A stretch of 64,000 bases of DNA. It comes from Paracoccus alkenifer (GTDB lineage: Bacteria; Pseudomonadota; Alphaproteobacteria; Rhodobacterales; Rhodobacteraceae). A program made the translations under genes and the position numbers. Under the pieces are notes generated by a model that saw only the letters and a program-made list of their open reading frames with translations, did not search any database and was not told the DNA's origin. This document shows positions 8,970 to 18,118 of this stretch, in pieces; within the stretch, counting starts at the first letter, position 1; the number at the start of each line of letters is the position of its first letter. The stretch spans positions 682,001 to 746,000 of the forward strand of contig NZ_FNXG01000002.1 of assembly GCF_900108405.1 (NCBI RefSeq). The letters are read 5' to 3'.

Positions 8970-10009
8970 TCCGTTACGACACCGTCACCTGCGCGCTGGA
9001 TCTGGACGCCGCTGGCAAATCCGCGGGGTGGGTCGAACTGACCCATTCCGACAACGACTGGGACAATTCGGCGATCCGCAGCCCGCTGGGCGTGATCCGG
9101 GGCGGCGATGGGCCGGTGGCGCTGGTCACCGGCGGCAACCACGGCGACGAATACGAGGGCCAGATCATCGTCCGCCGCCTGTTCGAGATGCTCGAACCGG
9201 CGGATGTCCCGGGCGCGCTGATCCTGATGCCGGCATTGAACATGCCCGCCGTCCTGGCCGCGCGCCGCGTGTCGCCGCTGGACAGCGGCAACATGAACCG
9301 ATCCTTTCCGGGGGCCGAGGGCGCGGGGCCGACGCGGGCGCTGGCGGGGTTTGTCACCACGCATCTGATCGCGCGCGCGGGGCTGGTCATCGACCTGCAC
9401 TCGGGCGGCACCAATTCCGATTTCATCGACTGCGGTTACCTGACGCTGACCGGGGACGCGGGGATGAATCGCCGCAACCGGGCGCTGGCCGAGACCTTTG
9501 GCCTGCCGTGGACGGTCGTGACCCCGCCCGGCAACACCGGCGGAGACCTGGATTCGGCCGCCCATGCCGCCGGCTGCGCGATGTTTTCGTGCGAGCTGGG
9601 GGGCGCGGGGCAAGTGTCGCGCGTCTCGCTGGACGCCGGATGGCAGGGGGTGCTGCGGCTGCTGGCGTCCGAAGCGGTGATCGCTGCCGATACCGCCCGC
9701 CGGCTGGGTGCGGACGGGGCGGGCAAGACCCGCTTTGCCGATCTGGGCGCAGGCAGCCGCCATGTGACGGCGATGCGCCACGCGCTGGCCGAGCCGTTGG
9801 TTGCCCTGGGCCAGGATGTCGCCATGGGCCAGCCGGTGGCGATCCTGCGCGATCTTCATGATCTCGACCTGCCGGCGCAGGAACTGACCGCACCCGTTGC
9901 GGGCGTGGTCCTGGTTGCGCGGTGCCGGCCGCTGGTCCGGCCGGGGGACCACCTGTTCACCATCGGCCCCGAACTGGACGCAAAGACGGTCGCGGAAATG
10001 GCGGGCTGA
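8966..10009 (+). CDS. Succinylglutamate desuccinylase/aspartoacylase-family amidohydrolase (DoeB-like)
   Basis: A 347-residue zinc-dependent deacylase-type enzyme. GGNHGDEYEG supplies the first His and Glu zinc ligands, DLHSGG the second His, and SPLDSGNMNRSFPG matches the substrate-binding region of the DoeB (N-acetyl-diaminobutyrate deacetylase) subgroup. The C-terminal beta domain includes APVAGVVLVA and DHLFTIG. It overlaps the ATPase gene by ATGA, so it is very probably made with the importer and removes an acyl group from the imported compound. No other ectoine-degradation gene (doeA) lies nearby, so ectoine breakdown is not claimed. Confidence 0.85.
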   Translation: MIRYDTVTCALDLDAAGKSAGWVELTHSDNDWDNSAIRSPLGVIRGGDGPVALVTGGNHGDEYEGQIIVRRLFEMLEPADVPGALILMPALNMPAVLAARRVSPLDSGNMNRSFPGAEGAGPTRALAGFVTTHLIARAGLVIDLHSGGTNSDFIDCGYLTLTGDAGMNRRNRALAETFGLPWTVVTPPGNTGGDLDSAAHAAGCAMFSCELGGAGQVSRVSLDAGWQGVLRLLASEAVIAADTARRLGADGAGKTRFADLGAGSRHVTAMRHALAEPLVALGQDVAMGQPVAILRDLHDLDLPAQELTAPVAGVVLVARCRPLVRPGDHLFTIGPELDAKTVAEMAG

Positions 10010-10029
10010 CGGATCAGCCCGCCGGTCTT

Positions 10030-11256
10030 TCAGATGTCCAGCACCACCCGCCCCACCGGACGCGAGCAGCAGATCAGAACCTGACCGGGGGGCGGCGGGT
10101 CCAGCGGCTCGCTGGTGTATTCGACCACGCCTTCGCGGATGGCGCAGCGGCAGGTGTTGCAGATGCCCTCGCGGCAACTGAAATCGGGGTTCAGTCCCGC
10201 CGCCTCGGCCAGCTCCAGCAGCGAGCCGGCCGCGTCGTGCCATGTGGCGCTGACCCCCGAGCGTGCAAAAATCACCTCGTCGCCCGCCGCGGCCACGGGC
10301 GCCGCCGTTGCAGAGGCGGGGGCGGCGGCCGCAACAGGGGCTGCGGCTGCGGCGGGCGAGGCCGCCGTCGCCCGGCGCGGCGGTGCGTCGGGGACGGCGC
10401 GCGCCTCGGGGTCGGTCAGATGTTCAAGACCGGCCAGCGCCCGGGGCGCGTGCGCGGGCACATGGGCCGGGGCCGGCGGCACCGCGGCCTCGGCCGCCGC
10501 CTCTGCCTCGGCCAGCGCCGCCAGCGATCCGCCCTTGCCGAAGAACTCATAGGCGATGCGCCCGGGCGCGATCCCCAGACCTGTCAGCAGCCGCCACATC
10601 GCCACCATGAAGGGGGTCGGGCCGCACAGATACACCTCGTAATCGTCCTGCGGCAGCAGCGATTGCAGAAAGCCGCGGTCAACCACGCCCTCGGCGTCAA
10701 AGCGCGCCTTGGCCCGGTCGGCCTTGGTTGGGGTGCGATAGACGTGGCGCGCCGTGATGCGCCCGGCCGAGGCGGCGGCGATGGCAGCCACCTCGTCGCG
10801 CATCGCCTGAACGTCGCCGTTCTCGCAGGCATGGACGAAAAACACCCGCCGGTCGGTCGCCGCCAGACGGTGCAGCATCGACAGCAGCGGCGTCAGGCCG
10901 ACGCCTCCGGCCAGCAGCAGGACCGGGCGGGTGCTGTCCTCGTCCAGGTGAAAGCCGCCGCGCGGGGCGGCGATCTCGATCTCGTCGCCCTCGGCCACCA
11001 CGTCATGCAGCCAGACCGAGCCAAGCGATTCGCGCTTGACGGTGATGCGGTGGCAATCGGGTGCGTCCACGGCGCAGGACAGCGAATAGGTGCGCAGCAG
11101 GGAACCGCCCTCGGCCGGCACGCGCAGGGTCAGATACTGCCCCGGCCGCGCCGTCCACAGCGGCCCGCCATCGGCGGGCGCCAGGTGGAACGAGGTGATG
11201 ACGCTGCTTTCGGGGGTCTTGCGCGCCACCCGGAAACGGCGGAAAGGGTCGGCCAT
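10030..11256 (-). CDS. Flavin/[2Fe-2S] ferredoxin reductase component of a Rieske oxygenase system
   Basis: A 408-residue electron-transfer protein. Residues about 1-100 are a ferredoxin-reductase FAD/FMN domain (RTYSLSCAVD) and about 100-215 the NAD(P)-binding domain (LLLAGGVGLTPLLSMLHRLA; LCGPTPFMVA). A linker of about 100 residues follows, very rich in Ala and Pro. The C-terminal plant-type ferredoxin domain has CREGICNTCR and a later Cys in LICCSRP. It lies 2 bp downstream of the Rieske oxygenase gene, so the pair should form a two-component monooxygenase. The long Ala-rich linker between the reductase and ferredoxin parts is unusual. Confidence 0.9.
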   Translation of the reverse strand: MADPFRRFRVARKTPESSVITSFHLAPADGGPLWTARPGQYLTLRVPAEGGSLLRTYSLSCAVDAPDCHRITVKRESLGSVWLHDVVAEGDEIEIAAPRGGFHLDEDSTRPVLLLAGGVGLTPLLSMLHRLAATDRRVFFVHACENGDVQAMRDEVAAIAAASAGRITARHVYRTPTKADRAKARFDAEGVVDRGFLQSLLPQDDYEVYLCGPTPFMVAMWRLLTGLGIAPGRIAYEFFGKGGSLAALAEAEAAAEAAVPPAPAHVPAHAPRALAGLEHLTDPEARAVPDAPPRRATAASPAAAAAPVAAAAPASATAAPVAAAGDEVIFARSGVSATWHDAAGSLLELAEAAGLNPDFSCREGICNTCRCAIREGVVEYTSEPLDPPPPGQVLICCSRPVGRVVLDI

Positions 11257-11258
11257 CG

Positions 11259-12299
11259 TCAGGCCCTCATCTTTTCGTCCACCATCTGCTCTTCGGCGAT
11301 CATCGCCTCGAGCTGGCGGCGAAAGCGCAGCTGGCCCGCGTCGATCGACAGGTCGATATGGGGCGAGGTCTTGTTGGCCAGACCGATCTGCACCTCTTCG
11401 AGGACGGCCTTGTCCTCGGAGAAGGCGGCGCGGACATCATGGGCCATCATCCTGGACAGCTCTTCGTCCTGCGGGCGGACGTTGCGAAGCTGGAACCAGT
11501 AATAGCGGGTCTCGCTGTCGCTGATCGGAGTCATGAAGTTGTAGCTGTCCATGACAAAGGTCTTGTCGTCCAGCGTGCCCTCGGGTCCGCCGGTGCCGGC
11601 CGGCGTAAAGACCGCGCGGATCAGCGCATGGGCGGGGTAGCGGACTTCGTAATGCTGCAACCGGTCGCAATTGCCGTCGAACTCGATGATCTTCTTGTAG
11701 AAGGGCGCGGGTTCGGCGTTCATCATCCAGCGGTGGACGATCACCCCGGTGTCCGTGCGCGTCACCTTGAGCGGGGTGTCCTTGGTCGCGGCCTGGGCAA
11801 AGCTGCTTTCATGGACCCAGGCGACATGGGTCGGATCCAGCAGATTGTCGCACATCAGCAGATAGTTGCAGGCCAGCTCCATCGCGTCGCCCGAATTCAT
11901 ACCCCAGTCGGGGCTGTCGAAATTCGGGATGTCGATGATTTCGTCGGGATCGGCGATGGCGGCGTTGCCCATCCAGATCCAGACCAGCCCGTATTTCTCG
12001 TGCACCGGATAGGGGCGCACCTTGGCGGCCGAGGGGATGCGGCCCCCGCCCGGCGCCCAGACGCATTGCCCGGCGCAGTCAAAGGTCAGCCCGTGATAGC
12101 CACATTCGACGTTGTCGTCCTTGATGCGCCCCTTGGACAGCGGCAGCTTGCGGTGCGGGCAGGCGTCCTCCAGCGCGATCACCTCGCCCTGGCTGTTGCG
12201 AAAGGTGCAGATCTTTTCGCCCAGGACGATGATCTGCCTGAGGCTGGCGTCGATCTCGTGGCTCCAGGCAGCGACATACCAGGCGTTTTTCAGAAACAC
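11259..12299 (-). CDS. Rieske [2Fe-2S] oxygenase, VanA-like
   Basis: A 346-residue terminal oxygenase. The Rieske cluster motif is CPH (near residue 47) and CGYH about 16 residues later, a C-x-H-x16-C-x2-H pattern. The catalytic domain has the mononuclear-iron region CDNLLDPTHVAWVHESSF with two His. Length and the MFLKNAWYVAAWSHEI start match the vanillate O-demethylase/dicamba monooxygenase branch, which acts on O- or N-methyl groups and on ring carbons. The partner reductase follows directly. Substrate unknown; the nearby amidohydrolase and importer suggest an acylated or methylated nitrogen compound. Confidence 0.9.
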   Translation of the reverse strand: MFLKNAWYVAAWSHEIDASLRQIIVLGEKICTFRNSQGEVIALEDACPHRKLPLSKGRIKDDNVECGYHGLTFDCAGQCVWAPGGGRIPSAAKVRPYPVHEKYGLVWIWMGNAAIADPDEIIDIPNFDSPDWGMNSGDAMELACNYLLMCDNLLDPTHVAWVHESSFAQAATKDTPLKVTRTDTGVIVHRWMMNAEPAPFYKKIIEFDGNCDRLQHYEVRYPAHALIRAVFTPAGTGGPEGTLDDKTFVMDSYNFMTPISDSETRYYWFQLRNVRPQDEELSRMMAHDVRAAFSEDKAVLEEVQIGLANKTSPHIDLSIDAGQLRFRRQLEAMIAEEQMVDEKMRA

Positions 12300-12331
12300 G
12301 GCGGCACTCCTTCAGTGGCTAGGTGGCTAGG

Positions 12332-12353
12332 TTTGCCTATATGTATATGCAAA
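12332..12353. promoter_or_regulatory. Inverted repeat upstream of the Rieske oxygenase gene
   Basis: TTTGC (12332-12336) and GCAAA (12349-12353) flank the AT-rich core CTATATGTATAT, 33 bp upstream of the oxygenase start, where a promoter or operator is expected. Because the LysR gene is downstream on the same strand, the bound regulator could be that LysR or the GntR. Not tested against other sites. Confidence 0.35.
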
Positions 12354-12390
12354 TAGCACCGGCGAAACTGCAAAAGCACCCCGTGACTGT

Positions 12391-13320
12391 TTAGCCCTCC
12401 TTAACTGTCGGGCTGCGCAGGGGCCTTGTCTCGCGCATGATCCAGTTCAGGAATTCGCGCGCGGCCGGGCGGGCCAGCGTCATCGGGCTCCAGCAGATCA
12501 GATAGGGCTCGGGCATGGGAAGATCGTCGTCCGACAGCCGCAGCACCCGGCCGGATTCAAGATCCGCCGACACAAAGGACGCCTGTGCCAGCGCCGCACC
12601 CTGTCCCGCCGCCGCCGCCTCGATCGCAAGGCCAGAGAGCGAGTGGACCGCCACCGGCCGCAGCCCGCGCGCCGGCGTGCCGGCCTGGTCGAACCACTGT
12701 TCCCAACGCGGCACCGTGGCATAGCCCGGCCCCCAGTCGATCTCGATCAGCGGCAGGCCGGCCAGCACCGCAGGGTCGCGCGCATCGGGGTAGCGTTCCA
12801 GAAAACCCGGCGAGCAGACCGGAAAGCATCGGTCCGTGAACAGGACGCGCGAATGGGCATAGCGCTGCGCCGCCGCCCCATAGGTCAGCCGAAAGCTTTG
12901 CCCCAGCGCCTGCGGGTCCGGTTCCCGGTGTGTCGCCACCATCCGGATCGGAACATCCCCCGCGGTGGCGCGAAACCCCAAAAGCCGCGGGTTCAGCCAT
13001 CTCTGCATCAGCGTGGGCAGGCCCGAGATCGTCAGCTCGCCATTCTGCCATTGGCTGGCGATCAGGCTCTGCGCCAGCATCAGCCGCTCGAACCCCTGCG
13101 AGATCAGGTCGTGATAGGCGCGCGCGGCGGGCGTCAGCGCGGCGCGCCGCCCGTCCTTGATCAGCAGCGGCATCCCCAGATGCGCCTCAAGCTGCTTGAG
13201 CTGCTGGCTGATCGCGCCGGGGGTGACCCCCAGCGCGCGGGCGGCGCCGCTGACGCTGCCCAGACGCCCGAATGCCTCGAAAGCCTGCAACGCGCGCAAG
13301 GGCGGCAGCGTGGTGTTCAC
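12391..13320 (-). CDS. LysR-family transcriptional regulator (GcvA-like)
   Basis: About 309 residues. The N-terminal helix-turn-helix is clear (LPPLRALQAFEAFGRLGSVS, then AARALGVTPGAISQQLKQLE), followed by a periplasmic-binding-fold effector domain. I choose the GTG at 13320 because a strong GGAGGAGG ribosome-binding site precedes it, rather than the ATG at 13350. It sits between the Rieske operon and the divergent binding-protein gene at 13511 and probably controls one or both. The NTTLPPLRALQAFEA opening is typical of GcvA-like regulators. Confidence 0.88.
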   Translation of the reverse strand: MNTTLPPLRALQAFEAFGRLGSVSGAARALGVTPGAISQQLKQLEAHLGMPLLIKDGRRAALTPAARAYHDLISQGFERLMLAQSLIASQWQNGELTISGLPTLMQRWLNPRLLGFRATAGDVPIRMVATHREPDPQALGQSFRLTYGAAAQRYAHSRVLFTDRCFPVCSPGFLERYPDARDPAVLAGLPLIEIDWGPGYATVPRWEQWFDQAGTPARGLRPVAVHSLSGLAIEAAAAGQGAALAQASFVSADLESGRVLRLSDDDLPMPEPYLICWSPMTLARPAAREFLNWIMRETRPLRSPTVKEG

Positions 13321-13510
13321 GGATGACTTCCTCCTCCCTGTCGGAACCATAGTTTAGCAAGTCTGACGGATAGGCCAGCGAAACTGATTTGTGACGGCGT
13401 GCCGACGGCCATACTGATTAAGACTAGACATAAGAAGATCGGCACAAGGGCGCCACGATCACCGTCACGACGCCGTCACTACGCCATCACGACAGGGAGC
13501 ACGACACGAC

Positions 13511-15070
13511 ATGACCTTGCTGACCACCCGCCGCTCGCTTCTACTCGGGGCCGGAGCGATGTCCACCGCCACCATGCTGGGGCTGCGTCCCGGCCGCGTG
13601 CTGGCGCAGGATGCCTCGCCCCGCAAGGGCGGCACCTTTCGCGTCGCGGTTGCGGATTTCGACACCGCCGAGACGCTGGACCCGCAACTGAACGAAAGCC
13701 GCTTCATGATGCAGTTGCAGTATCAGCTGCGCAACTGCCTGATCGAGGTCGGCCCCGGCGGCACGCTGATCCCCGAGCTTGCGACGGAATGGGACAGCAA
13801 CGACGACCTGACCGAATGGACCTTCAAGCTGCGCAAGGGGGTCGAGTTCCACAACGCCAAGACCATGGATGCCGATGATGTGGTGTTCTCGCTGAACCTG
13901 CATCGCGGGCCCGACACCGTGTCCGAGACCAAGGCCCTGTTCGAGCCGGTCACCGACATCAGGGCCACCGCCCCCGATGAGGTCAAGGTGACGCTTGAGG
14001 CGCCGAACTCGGGCTTTCCGGCGCTGCTCAGCATGGTCACCATGCTGATCGTGCCGGCCGACGACCACGATTTCGACAAGGGCATCGGCACCGGCGGCTA
14101 TGTGCTGGACAGCTACGAGCCGGGCGTGGCCAGCCGCGCCATCCGCTTTGCCAATTACTGGAAAGAGGGGCGGGCGCATTTCGACGTGGTCGAGGTCAAG
14201 GCGATCTCGGACGTCAACGCCCGCACCACGGCGTTGCAGACCGGCCAGATCGACGCCATGGCCTTTGTGGACACGGCCACCGCCGACCTGCTGAAAAGCT
14301 TTCCCGGCATCAACCTGCTACAGGTCAAGGGCAAGCAGCATTACGCCATGAGCATGAACTGCCAGGATCCGCTGTTCACCGATCCCGACGTGCGCATGGC
14401 CATGAAGCTGGCCATCAACCGCGAAGAGATGCTGGAAAAGATCCTGTCGGGCTATGGCTCGATCGCCAACGACCAGCCGATCTCGGAAGCCTACGAGTTC
14501 CACCACCCCGAGCTGGAACAGCACGAATACGACCCCGACAAGGCCCGCGCGCTGCTGAAAAAGGCGGGGGTGGACAAGCTGGTGGTGCCGCTGCATGTCT
14601 CTGAGGCGCCGTTCACCGGGGCCACGAACATGGCCCAGCTTTACGCCCAGCAGGCGGCAGCGGCCGGCATCACCATCGACGTGAAGCGCGAGCCGGACGA
14701 CGGCTACTGGTCCAGCATCTGGGGCAAGAAGCCGATGTTTGCCACAAAGTGGTCGGGTCGCCCGAACGAGGACGTGATGCTGACGCTGGCCTATTCGCGC
14801 GAGGGCATCGGTTCGTGGAACGAGAGCAGCTGGGACAACGAGGCGTTCAACAACGCCCTGGTCGCCGCTCGCGGCGAAAAGGACGACGAAAAGCGCAAGC
14901 AGCTGTATTGGGAATGCCAGCGCCTGATCGCCGACGAGGGCGGCATGGTCGCGCCCGTATGGGCTGATTTCCTCGACGCGACCTCGGACAAGGTGGCGCA
15001 TGGCGAGCTGAACAACGACTGGGAACTTGACGGCGCCCGCGCCTCTGAGCGCTGGTGGTTCAAGGAATGA
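13511..15070 (+). CDS. ABC transporter substrate-binding protein, SBP_bac_5 family
   Basis: A 519-residue periplasmic binding protein of the peptide/nickel class. The leader holds adjacent arginines (TTRRSLLLGAGAMSTATMLG, then VLAQ), a Tat-like signal, and the mature chain begins DASPRKGGTFRVAV. LATEWDSNDDLTEWTFKLRK, GVEFHNAKTMDADDVVFSL and GTGGYVLDSY mark the family. An AGGGAG ribosome-binding site precedes it. It is divergent from the LysR gene and the best candidate to feed the permeases at 5.5-7.3 kb, although about 4 kb separates it from that operon. Confidence 0.9.
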   Translation: MTLLTTRRSLLLGAGAMSTATMLGLRPGRVLAQDASPRKGGTFRVAVADFDTAETLDPQLNESRFMMQLQYQLRNCLIEVGPGGTLIPELATEWDSNDDLTEWTFKLRKGVEFHNAKTMDADDVVFSLNLHRGPDTVSETKALFEPVTDIRATAPDEVKVTLEAPNSGFPALLSMVTMLIVPADDHDFDKGIGTGGYVLDSYEPGVASRAIRFANYWKEGRAHFDVVEVKAISDVNARTTALQTGQIDAMAFVDTATADLLKSFPGINLLQVKGKQHYAMSMNCQDPLFTDPDVRMAMKLAINREEMLEKILSGYGSIANDQPISEAYEFHHPELEQHEYDPDKARALLKKAGVDKLVVPLHVSEAPFTGATNMAQLYAQQAAAAGITIDVKREPDDGYWSSIWGKKPMFATKWSGRPNEDVMLTLAYSREGIGSWNESSWDNEAFNNALVAARGEKDDEKRKQLYWECQRLIADEGGMVAPVWADFLDATSDKVAHGELNNDWELDGARASERWWFKE

Positions 15071-15471
15071 CCCTGCACGGATGCGGCGGACCCGCCGCCG
15101 CATCCGCCATGTGACGCGGCCCACGGGGGCTGCGGCCGTGAACTGCGGCCGCAGCCGCCCCGTGGGACGGGCGGATCTGCCGTGCCGGCGACGGCAGTTT
15201 CCGCAGCCTGTCCAGTTGTCCAGTCCCGCCGTCCCGCAGCAAAGCGACCGGGGCACGCGATCTGTCAGCCGGCGCGCCGCCCGGCCCGGCCGGTTGGCGG
15301 GCGGCCTGGTGACGGGCAGGGCGGCGACCGGGCGCGGCAAGACCACCCGATCGGGCACCCCGCGCGCGCGCCCCGCGCCAGAGTTGGCGCGACGGCAGGA
15401 ACGCGAAATCGGCCACCCCGGCATCCTGCACCCCGGCACGCCCCTGAATCCCTGATTCACAAGGACTTTCC
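15071..15471. other. 400-bp intergenic region with two strong hairpins
   Basis: Hairpin 1 spans 15079-15105 (GGATGCGGCGG / CCGCCGCATCC, 11-bp stem, 5-nt loop). Hairpin 2 spans 15120-15166 (CCCACGGGG + GCTGCGGCCG pairing with CGGCCGCAGC + CCCCGTGGG, with a 2-nt CG bulge and 7-nt loop). Neither is followed by a clear T-run, so they may be weak terminators or 3' mRNA stabilisers after the binding-protein gene. The rest is GC-rich; I see no gene in it. Confidence 0.6.
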
Positions 15472-16599
15472 ATGACTGACCACTCTCTGATCCGCCCCGA
15501 GGTCGCGGCGCTGCCCGATTACAACGCCGGGCTGGCGCTTGAACGCTTTCGCAGCGTCTACGGCATCGACGCCGTGGCAAAGCTCGACAGCAACGAAAGC
15601 CCGCTTGGCCCGTCGCCCGCAGCGGTGCAGGCCATCCGCGAGGCCGCCGCCGGTGTCGGCCGCTATCCCGACGCCAGCGACGAGGCCCTGCGCCGCGCCA
15701 TCGGACTGGCTAACGGCGTCGAGCCCGAGGCGGTGATTCTGGGCAATGGATCCGAGGATCTGATCGGCGCCATCTATCGTGCGGTCCTGCGGCCGGGCGA
15801 CCGCGTGGTCACGATCTGTCCCAGTTTCGGCCTGCACGAATTCGGCGCGCTGGCCTGCGGCGCGCTTGTGGACAAGGTCAGCTTCCCGGAGGACTGGGAA
15901 TTTCCCGTCGACGGGCTGATCGCCGCCCTGCGGCAACCCGCGCGCGTGCTGATCTTTTCGTCGCCAAGCAACCCCGCCGGTCCCGCGGTGACGCAGGGCG
16001 ATTTCGCCCGGTTGCTGAATGCCGTGCCCAAGCGCACGCTGGTCGTGTTCGACGAGGCTTACCGCGAATATCTTGCGCCCGGGGTGGTCTTTGATGCGCT
16101 TGCCCTGCTGCGGGACTGGGGCGGGCCGTGGCTGTCGCTGCGGACATTTTCCAAGGCTTACGGGCTGGCCGGCGCGCGGGTCGGCTATGGAATCTGCGCG
16201 GATGCCGCGCTGGCAAAAGCGCTGCGAAAGACCAGAAATCCTTTCGCGATCAATGCGCTGGCCGCAACTTCGGCGCTTGCTGCGCTGCAAGACGACGGCC
16301 ATCTCGCCCGCGTGGTCGCGCTGACCTTATCGGAACGCGCCCGCGTTGCAGATGCGCTGGCCGCCAAGGGCTATGAGCTTGCCCCCAGCCACGGCAATTT
16401 CCTTTTCTTCCGCACGCCGGCCAGCGCTGCCGAACTGGCCGAGGCGCTGCGGCGCAAGGGCGTGCTGATCAAGGCATGGCAGGAAGAGCCGTTCCTTGAC
16501 TGGGCCCGCGTCACGATTTCCTCGCCGTCCGAAAATGACGCTTTCCTGGCGGCCCTGCCGGCCAAGGCCGCCGCGTCATCCTGTCGTTCCGCCGGATAG
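15472..16599 (+). CDS. HisC-like class I/II aminotransferase
   Basis: A 375-residue PLP-dependent enzyme of the histidinol-phosphate aminotransferase family. KLDSNESPLGPSP near residue 38 is the substrate-loop signature, VFDEAYREY contains the PLP-contacting Asp, and RTFSKAYGLAGARVGYG supplies the Schiff-base Lys. Paralogues outside his operons often act on other amino acids or amino phosphonates. It follows the binding-protein gene after 400 bp and may belong to the same catabolic set; biosynthetic HisC activity is possible but not favoured by context. Confidence 0.85.
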   Translation: MTDHSLIRPEVAALPDYNAGLALERFRSVYGIDAVAKLDSNESPLGPSPAAVQAIREAAAGVGRYPDASDEALRRAIGLANGVEPEAVILGNGSEDLIGAIYRAVLRPGDRVVTICPSFGLHEFGALACGALVDKVSFPEDWEFPVDGLIAALRQPARVLIFSSPSNPAGPAVTQGDFARLLNAVPKRTLVVFDEAYREYLAPGVVFDALALLRDWGGPWLSLRTFSKAYGLAGARVGYGICADAALAKALRKTRNPFAINALAATSALAALQDDGHLARVVALTLSERARVADALAAKGYELAPSHGNFLFFRTPASAAELAEALRRKGVLIKAWQEEPFLDWARVTISSPSENDAFLAALPAKAAASSCRSAG

Positions 16600-16923
16600 G
16601 CGGCGGACGCCAGCCGATGCGGCCCGGGTGGTCCGAGCGCATCCACCCCGGGCAACGCATCCGCGCCCTTGACCCGCCCGGATAGCCAGGCCGTTGAATT
16701 CGTCAGCGGCCTGGCCAATATCAGGCAGGGTCTCGGCATAGAGGGTTGAAGTCGGGCCGACGCCATCAGCTTCGGCAGATGCGGCAACCCACTGCGATGC
16801 CGAGACCCACGCCGCCCGCATGACCACCCACGCGCCATGCCGCCGCATCCCGGAAATCTGCCCGCAGAGTATGATTCGCCTTTCGCCCGCAGCCGGATCA
16901 GAAGGGCGCTTGAATGGTGAAAA
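16600..16923. other. Intergenic region with no recognised gene
   Basis: This stretch lies between the aminotransferase stop and the 3' end of tRNA-Ser on the other strand. Short frames exist but lack coding character, and no clear terminator or repeat was seen. Confidence 0.5.
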
Positions 16924-17013
16924 TGGCGGAGACGAAGGGATTCGAACCCTCGAGGCGGTTTCCCGCCTGCACCCTTAGCAGGGGTGTGCCTTCGACCACT
17001 CGGCCACGTCTCC
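16924..17013 (-). tRNA. tRNA-Ser(GCU)
   Basis: On the minus strand GGAGACG pairs with CGTCTCC to make the acceptor stem. The anticodon arm CACCC-CTGCTAA-GGGTG gives anticodon GCT. The long variable arm (GGCGGGAAACCGCC) is typical of class II tRNA-Ser, and the T-arm has GGTTCGAATCC. The discriminator is G and CCA is encoded (TGG at 16924-16926). 90 nt with CCA. Reads serine AGC/AGU codons. Confidence 0.97.
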
Positions 17014-17344
17014 GCGGCGGGGTCTAGCAGCAGGAAGGTGGGGGAAACAAGGGGGTGCAGCGGGTTTGCGGGAAATTATACCGAACGGGGCGGCGCAATG
17101 GCACGAGCGGAACAACAGGGCAACAACGCTGCTTGCGGGGGCGGGCGGATCCGGCCTGCTGAAAACGGGGTGATGGCCGGCCGCGGTCGCCCTGTCTGGC
17201 GGAAAAACAGCGCCGGGACTGGCGAAACACGACGACATCTTTGTGAAAAACCGGGATGTCGGCTTGCAAAGGCGATGGTTCGCGCGGCCCGGCGCCAGCG
17301 GTGCAGAGCCGAGGTTCTGGCAGCGGCTGCCCTCCCGGCCACGC
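17014..17344. other. Intergenic region between tRNA-Ser and the ABC ATPase gene
   Basis: About 330 bp, downstream of the ATPase gene and upstream of tRNA-Ser, both on the minus strand. It should carry the tRNA promoter and the operon end. I recognise no gene or repeat. Confidence 0.4.

Positions 17345-18105
<761 letters not shown>

Positions 18106-18118
<13 letters not shown>

Noticed and set aside
8966..10009. DoeB with the class III aminotransferase/aldehyde dehydrogenase (58977-61833) as an ectoine degradation pathway
   Set aside because: No doeA hydrolase or ectoine importer is nearby, and the two gene sets are 50 kb apart.
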